From positions 3,445,234-3,509,233 of the forward strand of contig CP030886.1 of the NCBI GenBank assembly GCA_006969745.1: a DNA stretch of 64,000 nt. The letters are read 5' to 3'. Shown one piece after another: positions 7,583 to 17,739 of this stretch. How positions within the stretch are numbered: position 1 is the stretch's first letter; every line of letters starts with the position of its first letter. The notes under the pieces were generated by a model. The model was given only the letters and a program-made list of their open reading frames with translations. It did no database searches and was not told where the DNA came from. Source of the DNA: Cytophagaceae bacterium. Lineage in GTDB: Bacteria; Bacteroidota; Bacteroidia; Cytophagales; Cyclobacteriaceae. The position numbers and the translations under genes are program-made.

Positions 7583-8308
7583 TTACCTTCTGTCAGTTCT
7601 TTCAAAATGAAGTTTATTTTGCCCATAATCATAACTCACATCTATAAACCCTTTGATGAAGTCAAATTGTTCAAGGTGGCTTTTCAAGCTATCTATTACT
7701 TGTTGTGAAGTAGAACTGTCTGCGTGGATAACCATCCAATAACCTACTCCCATTGCTAGTTTATCAGCTTCATATTTGGCGAAATAATTTAAGTCCCCGT
7801 AACCTCCAACGATATCTCGCATTTGAAAATAGGTCGAGTCTTCATCCACATTTTCATTTAACAGCGTTTCTTTATTTGGTGGCCCCACATAAATAGGTAC
7901 CATCTGGCTAGGTCTAGGGAGATCAATTTTGATGCTTTTATCAGGCTTTTTTAAGTTGAGCTGAACTAATGAATTGAGGAAGTGGTCATCAAGGAAATTT
8001 TCCTCGTTGGCCTTCAGGAACGCAAAATGAGTATCTAGAAATAGCGTATCGTTTCTAATTTCAAAATCTGGATATTCCTCATACATAAATATTATACGAT
8101 CTTTCCCATTGTCATCAAATCTGTTGTATGGAAAACCTCGAATCTCTACATCATATTTGTTTATTTGAGTTGTCGAGTCATTAATATCTAGAGTCCAATA
8201 AAAGCCATCTTTCGCGGGAATGGAGTGCCAATGACCAAGAAGTGGATCTTCCTTTTTTTGGCAATTAGATAGTAAAAAAAGTAAACTTAAAAGTTGAGCT
8301 ATACGCAT
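7583..8308 (-). CDS. Lipoprotein of unknown function
   Basis: I placed the start at 8308, giving MRIAQLLSLLFLLSNC, a short lipoprotein signal with the lipobox cysteine at 16. A longer upstream frame exists but would bury this signal. The mature part starts with a region resembling lipocalin-type META/DUF lipoproteins (LLGHWHSIP). Its last ~80 residues (VIHADSSTSQQVIDSL...) recall the periplasmic domain of ExbD-type proteins. That resemblance is weak. No neighbour suggests a role; it stands between the flavoprotein gene and the SPFH gene. Confidence 0.65.
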   Translation of the reverse strand: MRIAQLLSLLFLLSNCQKKEDPLLGHWHSIPAKDGFYWTLDINDSTTQINKYDVEIRGFPYNRFDDNGKDRIIFMYEEYPDFEIRNDTLFLDTHFAFLKANEENFLDDHFLNSLVQLNLKKPDKSIKIDLPRPSQMVPIYVGPPNKETLLNENVDEDSTYFQMRDIVGGYGDLNYFAKYEADKLAMGVGYWMVIHADSSTSQQVIDSLKSHLEQFDFIKGFIDVSYDYGQNKLHFERTDRR

Positions 8309-8394
8309 AAGAGATAGTAAGTAAACAATGGCCAGAACCACCTCATTCAAAAATAGAGAAATTGTTTCTCTGCTGCACCTGTCACACAAAACCA

Positions 8395-8414
8395 AAAGAG
8401 GCTTACGCCTCTTT
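8395..8414 (-). terminator. Terminator after the SPFH gene
   Basis: AAAGAGGC-TTAC-GCCTCTTT is an 8 bp perfect stem four bases after the stop of the minus-strand gene. The minus strand continues TTGGTTTTG. Confidence 0.7.
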
Positions 8415-8417
8415 CAT

Positions 8418-9782
8418 CTAATTGCCAAATTTGGCATTGTCTGTTGTCAGTTGCTTGGCCATTGCCGCACCGATCAGTGACTCAAGGGGTGTGCCTCCAC
8501 TGTCTTCTCCGCCAATGATCATGGTAGCAGGGAAGGTCAGTTTCGACAGCTCAGCAGCTACACCAACCGAGGTTTTATACTGCCACTCGGCTCTTTCTTG
8601 TGGCGTGAGTCCGGCAGTTACCAACTTCGCATTCTCATAAGCTTTAGCATCTGCGGAAACCTTCTTTTGCTGCGCTAGCAGTCGCTCGGTTTCCAGCGCA
8701 ATAGCAGCCAGCTCCTTATTCGTACGCTCTTGCTTCAGCTTGGTCTCAATTGCAATCAGCTGCTTCACCTGCTCTTTTTCCTGAGCTACTCGCTCACCGG
8801 CTTTGTCACGCTCACCTTCGGCTATGATTCTGGCCTGTGCTGCCTTTGCAGTTTCTACTTTCTGTTGCTCTATCTGACGCTTGGCAGATTCATCCCGCTG
8901 TGCTTCCAGTCGTTGCTTAAAGATCGGCTCTAAGACTACATCGTCTACAATCACCTGCGATACAATGATGTTGTTTTCTGTCAACTCGTGCGGAATACGC
9001 TTCGGTAGACCATTTTGCAACACCTTCTCCACAGTATAGCTTGTCCGTATCTCCTTGATCGCTCGATCCGTATTCGCTCTCTGAACCTCACTATACACGG
9101 TGTCCTTGTGCTCAATCTTGATTACAGCATACGCTCCATCTTTCAATTGTTCATCCAGAGTCTGACGAAAGCTCTGGGCCTCACCGGAAATGTAGTCTTG
9201 TGCAGCATACATATATCCGGTGTTGTTGGTTTGCTCGCGTATTGTAGGAATCAGTGTGTTTTGCACGAGATTGTCCATCGTTCGGTACTTGATGGCCAGC
9301 GTGATGAAGTCTTCTTCATTGGTAGGTAGTTGGAACCTTCCTGAGATTTTCACTTCTGCCGTCACCTGATCAATAAATCGGATAGGGATAGGCTTCATCA
9401 GGCCTTCGATATCCTTTACTTCATCACCAGGATCGACCACTTTCACATCAATATACTTTTGCCACGGTACTACCTTGGCAAAGCCGCGGAATTTAATTCC
9501 CTGACTCATCACCACATCACTTTTTCCGGTCGGATATACCAGAAAGTACTGATAGCCCGGTTCTGCCCAAAAAAACATATAAGGGAGCATTGCGATCAGT
9601 AAACCTCCACCGGCAATCACCAATGATATTTTTTTGGTAAACATCAGGAAGAAGGGTGGAGCCTTTCTTCGGATCAAAACACCGTCTTCAAATTGATCTT
9701 GATCGCTCAATTGAGGACGCAGGTAAAACATAAACAGACCGAATAGGATAATTATTATTCCAAGTAAGATCATGGTTTTCAA
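8418..9782 (-). CDS. SPFH/Band 7 (prohibitin-type) membrane protein
   Basis: The product has 454 residues. One membrane segment is at about 3-20 and a second at about 50-70. An SPFH domain then spans roughly 80-290 (VKVSGRF..., LIPTIREQ). A long charged, Ala/Glu/Lys/Gln-rich coiled coil follows at about 290-385, and the tail is short and Gly-rich. Such proteins form large ring or cage oligomers in the membrane and organise membrane domains or proteases (flotillin, HflK/C family). No NfeD or protease gene is next to it. An AT-rich gap of ~325 bp lies upstream. Confidence 0.87.
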   Translation of the reverse strand: MKTMILLGIIIILFGLFMFYLRPQLSDQDQFEDGVLIRRKAPPFFLMFTKKISLVIAGGGLLIAMLPYMFFWAEPGYQYFLVYPTGKSDVVMSQGIKFRGFAKVVPWQKYIDVKVVDPGDEVKDIEGLMKPIPIRFIDQVTAEVKISGRFQLPTNEEDFITLAIKYRTMDNLVQNTLIPTIREQTNNTGYMYAAQDYISGEAQSFRQTLDEQLKDGAYAVIKIEHKDTVYSEVQRANTDRAIKEIRTSYTVEKVLQNGLPKRIPHELTENNIIVSQVIVDDVVLEPIFKQRLEAQRDESAKRQIEQQKVETAKAAQARIIAEGERDKAGERVAQEKEQVKQLIAIETKLKQERTNKELAAIALETERLLAQQKKVSADAKAYENAKLVTAGLTPQERAEWQYKTSVGVAAELSKLTFPATMIIGGEDSGGTPLESLIGAAMAKQLTTDNAKFGN

Positions 9783-10107
9783 AATTTAAAGGTTAAACAT
9801 CTATTTTAGAATTCGTATAGTTGCATTTGCAAATACACAATATATATAACGAAGAATATTTTCTATAGGTTACATATAAACAGAAAAATATTTTGATAAT
9901 ATGTTTATTGAAAGATTATAATTTGTATAAAAGTATATATGCAGACTATAATTTTATATATGTATTGAATATGCATATTATCAGAACATTATTCATTTAT
10001 TCATTCGATAATAAGCTGATTTTAATGCAGATACTACGCTTCGTGTAGTTGCATTAGCGAATATTAATTAGTAATTTTTATTGAGTTGCATACCTTAATT
10101 TCACAGA
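9783..10107. other. AT-rich intergenic region, divergent promoters expected
   Basis: This is 325 bases with no gene, very AT-rich, between divergent genes. Two imperfect copies of TAGTTGCATT-w-GC-r-AAT lie near each end (about 9820-9838 and 10040-10058). A small hairpin, ACTAC...GTAGT, is at about 10031-10047. No clear TAnnTTTG box was found for either gene. Confidence 0.5.
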
Positions 10108-11157
10108 ATGAAAATCGTACTCATCACACTTAGCATTATCTTCATAGTTTCTGCTTTAGCTCCTTTTTCTAAATGGGAAAAATGGTGGGTAAGGGGATTT
10201 GACTTTCCGTATGTACAGTTCACAGTCCTGGGTCTTTTGTGTGTGATCAGTTGGAGTGTATTTCTTCAGCCATTGGGATGGATTGAGGGTTTTATTTATG
10301 GGATGACCATTGCGTTATTCGTCTATCGCTTGACAGTGATCTACCCGTATACCAGGCTTAAGCGACCGACTATTCCATGGAGTGAAAATGGAAGTAAAAA
10401 AATTCGATTTATATCTGCCAATGTTTTAATGTCAAATGATGACTACAACGGGTGTATGCAGTTGATTGACAAGCACAAACCCGACATCTTGTTTCTTGTA
10501 GAGGTAGATGAGAAATGGAAAATGGCTCTAGATCAGAATCTAAGCGAGCTATTCCCGTATAAAATTCTAAGACCTTTGGATAATACCTATGGCATGATGC
10601 TCTATTCAAAGCATAAACTTCTAGAGGGTACTATTCAATATTTAATAGAAGATGACGTCCCATCCATTCACAGCAAAATAGAACTTGAGGACGGTGAGGT
10701 CATCCAGTTTTACGGCCTACATCCAAAGCCACCGGCACCCGGAGAGAACGATGAATCTACACCACGTGATGCAGAACTTGTAATGGTTGGGCGATTGGCA
10801 CAAAAAAGTAAAATTCCGGTGGTGGTAGCTGGCGATATGAATGATGTGGCCTGGTCACATACCACCCGATTGTTTATGAGGATCAGTGGACTTTTGGATC
10901 CACGAATGGGACGAGGTTTTTTCAATACCTTTCACGCTGGTCGACCGTTGATGAGATGGCCACTGGATCATTTCTTTTTTAGCCATCACTTTCGAATAGC
11001 AAAGCTGGAACGGCTCTTCAATTTTCATTCCGACCACTATCCAATTTTGATTGATGTATCCATAAATCCATCTGTACATGCCTTAGCTTCAAAAGAACAT
11101 GCCTCTCAGGATGATTTGGATGAAGCCAATGAGAAATTAGATAAAGTAGATGCCTGA
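10108..11157 (+). CDS. Membrane-anchored endonuclease/exonuclease/phosphatase (EEP) family protein
   Basis: The product has 349 residues. Two or three N-terminal membrane helices (about 1-85) are followed by an EEP domain. The domain shows FISANVLMSN (metal-site Asn), ILFLVEVDEKW (metal-site Glu), VVAGDMND (catalytic Asp/Asn) and the terminal SDHYPI with the catalytic Asp-His. The hydrolase domain is predicted to face the periplasm. Members of this membrane-anchored group act on phosphodiesters of nucleic acid or lipid head groups; the substrate cannot be told. The last ~25 residues form an acidic/Lys tail. It is monocistronic as far as can be seen. Confidence 0.85.
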   Translation: MKIVLITLSIIFIVSALAPFSKWEKWWVRGFDFPYVQFTVLGLLCVISWSVFLQPLGWIEGFIYGMTIALFVYRLTVIYPYTRLKRPTIPWSENGSKKIRFISANVLMSNDDYNGCMQLIDKHKPDILFLVEVDEKWKMALDQNLSELFPYKILRPLDNTYGMMLYSKHKLLEGTIQYLIEDDVPSIHSKIELEDGEVIQFYGLHPKPPAPGENDESTPRDAELVMVGRLAQKSKIPVVVAGDMNDVAWSHTTRLFMRISGLLDPRMGRGFFNTFHAGRPLMRWPLDHFFFSHHFRIAKLERLFNFHSDHYPILIDVSINPSVHALASKEHASQDDLDEANEKLDKVDA

Positions 11158-11261
11158 ATTTCCGATAGACATTTGGTCTACATCGTGAAATCTTAATGCT
11201 TGAAATTTAGACTTCTGTTTGATTTTCAGTATTTTAACTAAGTATAAACTCACCAACAGTT

Positions 11262-14200
11262 ATGGTTTCACTTAATTCCACCAGCTTAAGTGATGCATTT
11301 TCTTTCTTTTCTACCGCAAAATGTTCGGTATATCGGATTGGATTTACGTTACTTATCTACTCGCTCTTCACTACATCTGTCTTTTCTCAGGTACTCATCA
11401 ATGAGGTCGTCACCGATCCTCAAATCGATTGGAGCACCAACGTCTTTGATGGTACGGACGGTAGCGGAGCAATTGATTCCAATGATGACTGGATCGAACT
11501 CTACATCAGCTCCAATGGACTGGACTTAACCGGATGGACCATTGAAATGAATGACGGAACAGATGCATCCGGAACCATCGCTGCAGGCGGAGCATTTGTG
11601 ACCATGAATTATTTATCCGGTACAGGAGGCACATTTGACAACACTGATGCTGGCGACTATATCGTATTAGGTCAGCCAAATGGCAGTACCATGGATGAAG
11701 CGGTTACCGTCATTTTGAGAGACAATACTTCTACCATCGTAGATCAGGTAATAATTGCAGCTGGATCGGGCACCATGTTTACCGGAGCAGCTACGGGCGT
11801 GAACGATGAGTCGGTGTGTCGTATTCCAAATGGTCAGGATACGGATATAGAGGTGGACGATTTTGTCTTGTCCCGTGCAACACTTGGCACAAATAATTCA
11901 CCCACCGGCACGGTCTTAATCAACGAGGCAATAGTTGATCCTCAGCAAGACTGGAGCACAAATGGATTTGACGGAACAATAGGGGCAGGAGCTATCAACT
12001 CAGATGATGACTGGGTGGAATTATATATTGGAACTGCCGGACTTAATCTGACAAAATGGACCATCGAACTCAACGATGGAACCGACGAGTCCGGGACGCT
12101 TGAAGCGGGAGGGGCTTTTCAGATTATCAACTATGTTTCGCAAACAGGTGGTAATTTCTTCGATACCGATGCAGGCGATTATCTGGTTTTGGGAACCATG
12201 ACTACCGGTGCCATCAATCAATCAGTAACCATAGTGGTGAGAGATGCATCTTCAAACCTTGTGGATCAGGTAATCATTGCCTCAGGAAGTGGAACCATGT
12301 TTACAGGCAATGCTACCAACACTGACGATGAATCTGTATGTCGGATACCAAATGGTTTGGATACGGATATTGAGGCTGATGATTTTGTGAAAACAAGAGC
12401 CACGTTGGGAGCTAATAATTCTCCCCAGGGAACAGTCTTAATTAATGAAATCGTGACCTCACCACAACAAGATTGGGATGCTAGTGGGTTTACAGCAACC
12501 GAACCCGGAGGAACTGCGGGTTCGAGTGATGAGTGGATTGAATTGTATATTGGAAGTTCTGGATTAAACCTTATCAAGTGGACGATATCTGTAGTTGATG
12601 GAACAGACTTCAGCGGAGATCTGACCAGTTCAGGAGCTTTTTCTGTAGTCAATTATATTGGTTCAGGGAGCTTCAATAATACAGTGGCAGGTGACTACCT
12701 TATTTTGGGTAATCCAACAGGATCTGAAGAAATCAACAATGATGTTTTCATCACACTGACGGATCCGTATGGAACGGTAGTGGATGATGTTGAGATTGGG
12801 GATGATCTTGAAGGCGATGGAAATGGAGATGGAGCTGCGGATGGTTCGGCTTCTGGGGGACTTTCTACAAGTATTGCAGATGAGTCTATTTTTAGAGTTC
12901 CACTTGCGGAGGACACCGATGATGATGTAGCAGACTTTCGCAAAGGCCTGGCTTCACTTGGTACAGAAAATGGCATCATCTATGTGGATGCATCGGCACC
13001 TGACGATACAGGTTTTGGTCGGCCTGGTGATCCAAAGCAATTGATTCAGTCCGGACTCAATATTGTCGTGGAGGATGGGCGTGTAATAGTTGCAGCCGGC
13101 ACGTACAATGAAAGTATTACCATCTCAAATCCCGTGACGCTTGAAGGAGCAAATGTTGGCCTGGATGGTAATGACCCTTCACGGGGTGCTGAATCGATTA
13201 TTGAGCCTTCCAGTCAGGCCGATGTTCTAGAAATTGATGCGGATGGTGTTACCATCGACGGCTTTCAGATAGGCGTGACCAATGCCGATGCAGCAATATA
13301 TGCCGATGCTAATACGGATATTAATATTCAATTTAATGTGATCAACGCCGATTCAGTAGGTGTTGCTTTCACCACAGTGACCAGTGGTTTCTTAAATGTC
13401 ACGAGTAACCTGATTACCGCGGGAGACTTCACTACCTCATTAGGAAATCTCACCTCATCAGTGACACTATCTGGATTGACAGGAGATACAGATGTGAATC
13501 TCAGCGACAATGAGCACTTAGGAAGTGCTTTAGGTGTTTTTATTTTTGATTGCCTGAGTTCTAACGTACTAAGTATCGCAAATGACACTACGACGAATTC
13601 GATAAGGGGAATTACCGTTTTTAGCTTTGATGGTACGGCGACACGTGCTTCAAGCACGGTAACCGTCGATGGCTTTTCAGCTTCTGGTTTTGCAGAGCCG
13701 GGTGGCGGAATCACGAACTTTCCGGAAGCTGGCATCTATTTCTACACAGATGGTTCGAGTGATAACACTCATCTCATCACCGCCACAGTTAACAATTCAA
13801 GATTTGCAGATGTTGAAAACACAACTTCAGATTATGCAGGGATTATATGCGGTGATTTCTCTAGCACGAACTACACCGAATATTTACAAGATATAACCAT
13901 TTCAGAATGTACATTCGACAACAATGAAAATCGTGGTTTCTACGCACGTGGGCAAAACACCCGAGTTGGAATTGTCCGGTCGACCTTTACCAATAATGGG
14001 CATGATCCTACAGGCACGGGTGGCAATTATGGCTTCTACCTTGTGGTGCGAAACGATGCGGAGGTAAATGTAAATACTACTTTTTTTACCAGTCCTTCTA
14101 CACAAACAACACCGGGAACGAATTTTGAATTTAGGGGTTTGAGTTTGCAGACGGGAAGCACGTTGAGTATAACTGGCTCCAACTTTGATAATAATAGTAA

Positions 14201-15737
14201 TCCACGCGGTTTATATACAGCTAACACTGGAATAGATCTTTCAGGAAACTATTTTGGTACGACAGTTCAAGCCGATATCGATACGTTGGTGAGTGCTAAT
14301 GATTATACACCCTATTTAGAATCAGGTACAGATACCAATTCAGGACTTGCGGGCTTTCAGGGAGATTTTTCGGCGCTTACCGTAGTGCCGGATGATCTAT
14401 TGGTTGCACAAACAGGTGATAGATTGCAGGAAGGGCATGATTTGCTAAGCACCGGAGGAACCTTGACCGTGCTGCAAGACGACTATATTGAAACCCTTAC
14501 CATTTCTAAAAACATGTTTCTGGATCCGGCTGCTTCAACCACCATTGATGATGTCACATTGAATGGTGGCAACCTTGGCGTATTGGCTGATCTTGAGATT
14601 AACAATGTGCTGACACTAAACAATGGTATCCTGGATATCGATTTGGATGATGGAGACAAGTCTGACGATCCAACGCTAACGCTGAATAGTGATGTAACTG
14701 AGGGAAGCACTTTCGGTAGTGGCAATCACATAGAGGGCAAAGTAGAAACGGCGATCGGTGCCGCGGGCACTTTCCTCTTTCCTATAGGAGATGCAGGGGC
14801 CTACCGCCCGGCGACACTTACGCCAACAAATGCAACCACATTTTCTGTTGCACACGTAGGAGAAACGGCTCCAATCGGAGGTGGAAGCTTTGGCGATATG
14901 CGCAATCTACACGGAGAGGTAAGCGCGGAACTCGGAGGAATGATACAAAGCACACTGACTACCCGATATTGGGAAATAGATGTGGTAACCGGTACACCGG
15001 GAACCACCAATGTGACCCTTCAGATCGAAGGTAGTGATGAAGCTTCTGACGCTACTACCTTAGGAATGTTGCGATTCGATGGAACCAATTGGTTAGAAAT
15101 GACATATGTCGGTTCGGCAGGATCAGGACCTTTTACAATAACAGGTAGTACAGATATGTTTAGTGATTTCTCTATATATTCTACCAATGCTTCAGCAAAT
15201 CCATTACCAGTGGAGTTGTTAGCATTTGAGGGGAAGATGAATGGAAGAGATATCGCTTTGAATTGGAGTACTACGTCAGAGGTAAATTCAGATTATTTTC
15301 AAATTGAGCATAGCCTTGATGGAGAAATTTTTGAAGCAATCGGAAGTGTTGATGCTCATGGAAATAGCAATGAAAGACATGATTATCGATTTTTAGATAT
15401 GAATGTTGAATTGAATGCTCACTATTATAGACTCAAAATGGTGGACTATGACGGAGCGTATGAATATTCTCCTACGATACAGTTGGTACCAGACTTTTCA
15501 GATGCTCGAGTGACGATTTATCCAAATCCAACATCAAATTTCATCAGGATAGAAGGCGTAGAAGCCAGCTACGTTAAGCAGCTGACTTTCTATGACATGG
15601 CCGGTAAGCTTCATAAAACTGTCACTTCAATGACCACATCCCAACTGCCAATTGTTGATTTGGCTGAAGGACAATACCTGATCAGACTCGAGATGGTTGA
15701 TGGTAGTCTTTTCGAAGGGAAAGTTGTGAAGCAGTAG
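11262..15737 (+). CDS. Large T9SS cargo with three lamin-tail domains and a beta-helix
   Basis: The product has 1491 residues. A long n-region precedes the signal core near 27-43 (ending VFSQ). Three tandem lamin-tail-type beta-sandwich domains begin near residues 44, 217 and 391, each opening with VLINE and a D-rich stretch. A right-handed parallel beta-helix region spans about 575-1030. The Bacteroidetes PVELLAFEG...DYFQIEHS segment is near 1315-1400, and a type A T9SS sorting domain is at the end (IYPNPTSN..., GQYLIRLEM). It is predicted to be exported and anchored at the cell surface or released. No catalytic residues are recognisable; a role in adhesion or polymer binding is inference. 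Confidence 0.88.
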   Translation: MVSLNSTSLSDAFSFFSTAKCSVYRIGFTLLIYSLFTTSVFSQVLINEVVTDPQIDWSTNVFDGTDGSGAIDSNDDWIELYISSNGLDLTGWTIEMNDGTDASGTIAAGGAFVTMNYLSGTGGTFDNTDAGDYIVLGQPNGSTMDEAVTVILRDNTSTIVDQVIIAAGSGTMFTGAATGVNDESVCRIPNGQDTDIEVDDFVLSRATLGTNNSPTGTVLINEAIVDPQQDWSTNGFDGTIGAGAINSDDDWVELYIGTAGLNLTKWTIELNDGTDESGTLEAGGAFQIINYVSQTGGNFFDTDAGDYLVLGTMTTGAINQSVTIVVRDASSNLVDQVIIASGSGTMFTGNATNTDDESVCRIPNGLDTDIEADDFVKTRATLGANNSPQGTVLINEIVTSPQQDWDASGFTATEPGGTAGSSDEWIELYIGSSGLNLIKWTISVVDGTDFSGDLTSSGAFSVVNYIGSGSFNNTVAGDYLILGNPTGSEEINNDVFITLTDPYGTVVDDVEIGDDLEGDGNGDGAADGSASGGLSTSIADESIFRVPLAEDTDDDVADFRKGLASLGTENGIIYVDASAPDDTGFGRPGDPKQLIQSGLNIVVEDGRVIVAAGTYNESITISNPVTLEGANVGLDGNDPSRGAESIIEPSSQADVLEIDADGVTIDGFQIGVTNADAAIYADANTDINIQFNVINADSVGVAFTTVTSGFLNVTSNLITAGDFTTSLGNLTSSVTLSGLTGDTDVNLSDNEHLGSALGVFIFDCLSSNVLSIANDTTTNSIRGITVFSFDGTATRASSTVTVDGFSASGFAEPGGGITNFPEAGIYFYTDGSSDNTHLITATVNNSRFADVENTTSDYAGIICGDFSSTNYTEYLQDITISECTFDNNENRGFYARGQNTRVGIVRSTFTNNGHDPTGTGGNYGFYLVVRNDAEVNVNTTFFTSPSTQTTPGTNFEFRGLSLQTGSTLSITGSNFDNNSNPRGLYTANTGIDLSGNYFGTTVQADIDTLVSANDYTPYLESGTDTNSGLAGFQGDFSALTVVPDDLLVAQTGDRLQEGHDLLSTGGTLTVLQDDYIETLTISKNMFLDPAASTTIDDVTLNGGNLGVLADLEINNVLTLNNGILDIDLDDGDKSDDPTLTLNSDVTEGSTFGSGNHIEGKVETAIGAAGTFLFPIGDAGAYRPATLTPTNATTFSVAHVGETAPIGGGSFGDMRNLHGEVSAELGGMIQSTLTTRYWEIDVVTGTPGTTNVTLQIEGSDEASDATTLGMLRFDGTNWLEMTYVGSAGSGPFTITGSTDMFSDFSIYSTNASANPLPVELLAFEGKMNGRDIALNWSTTSEVNSDYFQIEHSLDGEIFEAIGSVDAHGNSNERHDYRFLDMNVELNAHYYRLKMVDYDGAYEYSPTIQLVPDFSDARVTIYPNPTSNFIRIEGVEASYVKQLTFYDMAGKLHKTVTSMTTSQLPIVDLAEGQYLIRLEMVDGSLFEGKVVKQ

Positions 15738-15738
15738 A

Positions 15739-16020
15739 TCATCCGGTGATTTCAGGATAATAACCCTCATTGATGGCACCTACTGCCAGGTTTATCCAAA
15801 TGATAAGTAATGCCAACGCTATCCTAAGCAGGTAGTGTAATGACATGCCTGATACATTTCTGAACAAATTGTAAGTGGGAGGAAAGTATATCCCGGCCGC
15901 AAGTAGGAGCGCCACTCCCAAAAATGGATCATTCCCTCTCAGTATATTCATTAGTCCTAAAGCGAGGACAATGAATCCAAATATCCAGCTGATGATGTTT
16001 GTGATTTGTGATTGATTCAT
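15739..16020 (-). CDS. Small integral membrane protein
   Basis: The product has 93 residues from the ATG at 16020; a TTG nine bases upstream is the only alternative. Three hydrophobic helices are visible (IISWIFGFIVLALGLMNIL, a short helix around FLGVALLLAAGIYFPP, and LHYLLRIALALLIIWINLAV). The family was not recognised. It lies 34 bases downstream of creD on the same strand and is likely the last gene of that transcript. Confidence 0.7.
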   Translation of the reverse strand: MNQSQITNIISWIFGFIVLALGLMNILRGNDPFLGVALLLAAGIYFPPTYNLFRNVSGMSLHYLLRIALALLIIWINLAVGAINEGYYPEITG

Positions 16021-16054
16021 GATATTCAAGTTTAAGTGCTATAGATCTTTAGGT

Positions 16055-17398
16055 TTATTCGGTTTCAATGTTGAGCCGATACCAATTGATGTTCCGGGTG
16101 AAATACATTGTCAAACCCAGAATTACAGTAAGTCCGATACTTCCCATTAGCAGTGCATAATCTGCGAGCTGTAATGTGACGAACATAAAGCCATATATGG
16201 CTGAAACAATGGTGGCAAGAAGTGTTGATAACTTGATCTTCTTAAAGACGCTAAGTGAATAGAGGGAAATCATTGCCACAATGGCAATAGTAGATATTGC
16301 GTATGCAAGGTTGAAATTGGAATGCTCGGAAATAGACACCAGCAAAACATAGAATAGGCATAAGGCTAAACCAACCAATGCATATTGGAACGGATGAATT
16401 TTTCTCTTATTAAGAATTTCTACCAGGAAGAAAATAAGGAAGGTAAGAGCTATGGTCATGGCGGCATACTTGGCAGAGCGATAAGACTTTTGATAGTCAT
16501 CCAGTGGCAGAATTAGATTTACTCCAAAAGCTGAATCTTCAATTTTTTGAGCATGACTATTTCCAATCCAACTCTGAGGATAGTTTCTGTTGAGCTGAAG
16601 CACAGACCAGGAGGCTGTAAAACCCTTATTGCTAAGTTTTCGATTGTCAGGAAGGAAATTGCCGTCGAATGAAGGAGACTGCCAGGGTGATCTCAGGGAA
16701 ACTTTGGTGTTGTTTCCCATAGGTACAAACGAAAGATTTTTGCTTCCTTGAAGATCAATGGAGTAATCAAAAGGTATTTTTTTGCCGACCAGGGCCTCAG
16801 TATCATTAAGTTCAACAGTAACTCCTGAATAGACAAGGTCAGGAAGTTTAGATCCAGGTTTTACATTCAGGTCTTTGCCACTCCAGTTGATATTGATTTG
16901 ATTTTTGATGCCTCTCAAGTCGCTCACTCCAATAGTCAGAAAAGCCTGATCAAATCGGATTGCTTTGAGGTTTTGAGGATCGGGAGCTACTGTGAGGTTA
17001 AAATCACCCGAAACTTTCAGCAATGACCTGTAAACGACCACTTCGTAAATTCCTCTTTTTAACTTTTCCGGTATAATCTCTCCATCAATTGTAAGGTTGT
17101 CAGGAAGAATGTGCAGGTATTTTGTTGTAACAAGTTTCTTATTGTTATCAGATTCGTATTCGTAAGTGAGAGGGATGGTAAGAATGGGCCCTTTCACCTG
17201 CTGCTTGTCAGCCCATTTAGAACTCACTTCATTGGTGGTTTGATTGTTCAACTGTTCTCTCTCCTGAATGATCGACTTGATCATTGAGGCTGGGATGAGT
17301 AATAGAAGCATAAGAATGGTAACGGTGACCAGCTTGAGCATCACTGAGTTTTTTAGCAGATTGTTTATTCTTTCAAATGGCGTATTCTCTTTATTCAT
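16055..17398 (-). CDS. creD: CreD family inner membrane protein
   Basis: The 447 residues match the CreD/CreD-like family: one N-terminal membrane helix (about 17-40), a large periplasmic domain (about 45-300, with VKGPILTIPLTYE near its start), then a block of five or six helices to the C-terminus (FLIFFLVEILNKRKIHPFQY is a family hallmark). In enterobacteria CreD affects envelope integrity and colicin or beta-lactam tolerance; the molecular activity is unknown. Upstream lies a perfect palindromic site shared with the adjacent regulator operon, so it is probably controlled by the winged-helix protein next door. Confidence 0.92.
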   Translation of the reverse strand: MNKENTPFERINNLLKNSVMLKLVTVTILMLLLLIPASMIKSIIQEREQLNNQTTNEVSSKWADKQQVKGPILTIPLTYEYESDNNKKLVTTKYLHILPDNLTIDGEIIPEKLKRGIYEVVVYRSLLKVSGDFNLTVAPDPQNLKAIRFDQAFLTIGVSDLRGIKNQININWSGKDLNVKPGSKLPDLVYSGVTVELNDTEALVGKKIPFDYSIDLQGSKNLSFVPMGNNTKVSLRSPWQSPSFDGNFLPDNRKLSNKGFTASWSVLQLNRNYPQSWIGNSHAQKIEDSAFGVNLILPLDDYQKSYRSAKYAAMTIALTFLIFFLVEILNKRKIHPFQYALVGLALCLFYVLLVSISEHSNFNLAYAISTIAIVAMISLYSLSVFKKIKLSTLLATIVSAIYGFMFVTLQLADYALLMGSIGLTVILGLTMYFTRNINWYRLNIETE

Positions 17399-17416
17399 AA
17401 TTATTATTTTAAAAGT

Positions 17417-17435
17417 ACTTTGAAAAACAAAGTAT
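17417..17435. promoter_or_regulatory. Palindromic operator upstream of creD
   Basis: TACTTTG-AAAAA-CAAAGTA is a perfect 7 bp inverted repeat with a 5-base spacer, 18 bases upstream of the creD start. The same palindrome occurs at 18358-18376. TACTTTG also resembles a -7 element, so binding here would block RNA polymerase. It is the likely operator of the winged-helix protein encoded at 17449-17739. Confidence 0.75.
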
Positions 17436-17448
17436 ATAGATAAAAAAA

Positions 17449-17739
17449 TTAGTTCAATAGTTGTTCTATGGCTTGAATGTGCTTTTTAAATGCGTTTTTT
17501 CCTTTTGGTGTTGCGTGATATTTTGTGTTAGGTTTTCTGCCTAAAAACTCCTTTTTGAAAGTCACATATTCTTTTTTTTCTAATGATTTCAAGTGGCTGG
17601 CCAGATTACCATCTGTGACATCCAATAAGTTTTTGAGCGAACTAAAATCCAGGTGCTCGTTGACCACCAGAGCTGACATGATGCCCAGCCGGATTTTATT
17701 TTCAAATGCTTTATCTAAATCCTTGAGCAGTTCTTTCAC
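17449..17739 (-). CDS. Winged-helix transcriptional regulator of the creD module
   Basis: A 96-residue, single-domain winged helix of the MarR/ArsR-like type often seen beside CreD genes. Helix-turn-helix lies at about 33-60 (LKNLLDVTDGNLASHLKSLEKK), then the wing, with FLGRKPNTKYHATPKGKNAF as the classic end of such domains. The start is GTG, overlapping the upstream membrane gene by four bases (GTGA), so the two are coupled. Two identical palindromes in front of creD and of its own operon suggest that it represses both. No sensor domain is visible; the signal may come through the partner membrane protein. Confidence 0.86.
   Translation of the reverse strand: MKELLKDLDKAFENKIRLGIMSALVVNEHLDFSSLKNLLDVTDGNLASHLKSLEKKEYVTFKKEFLGRKPNTKYHATPKGKNAFKKHIQAIEQLLN

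Noticed and set aside
12266-13735. Several minus-strand frames inside the large T9SS cargo gene
   Set aside because: They shadow the repeated lamin-tail and beta-helix coding sequence and show no start signals or domains.
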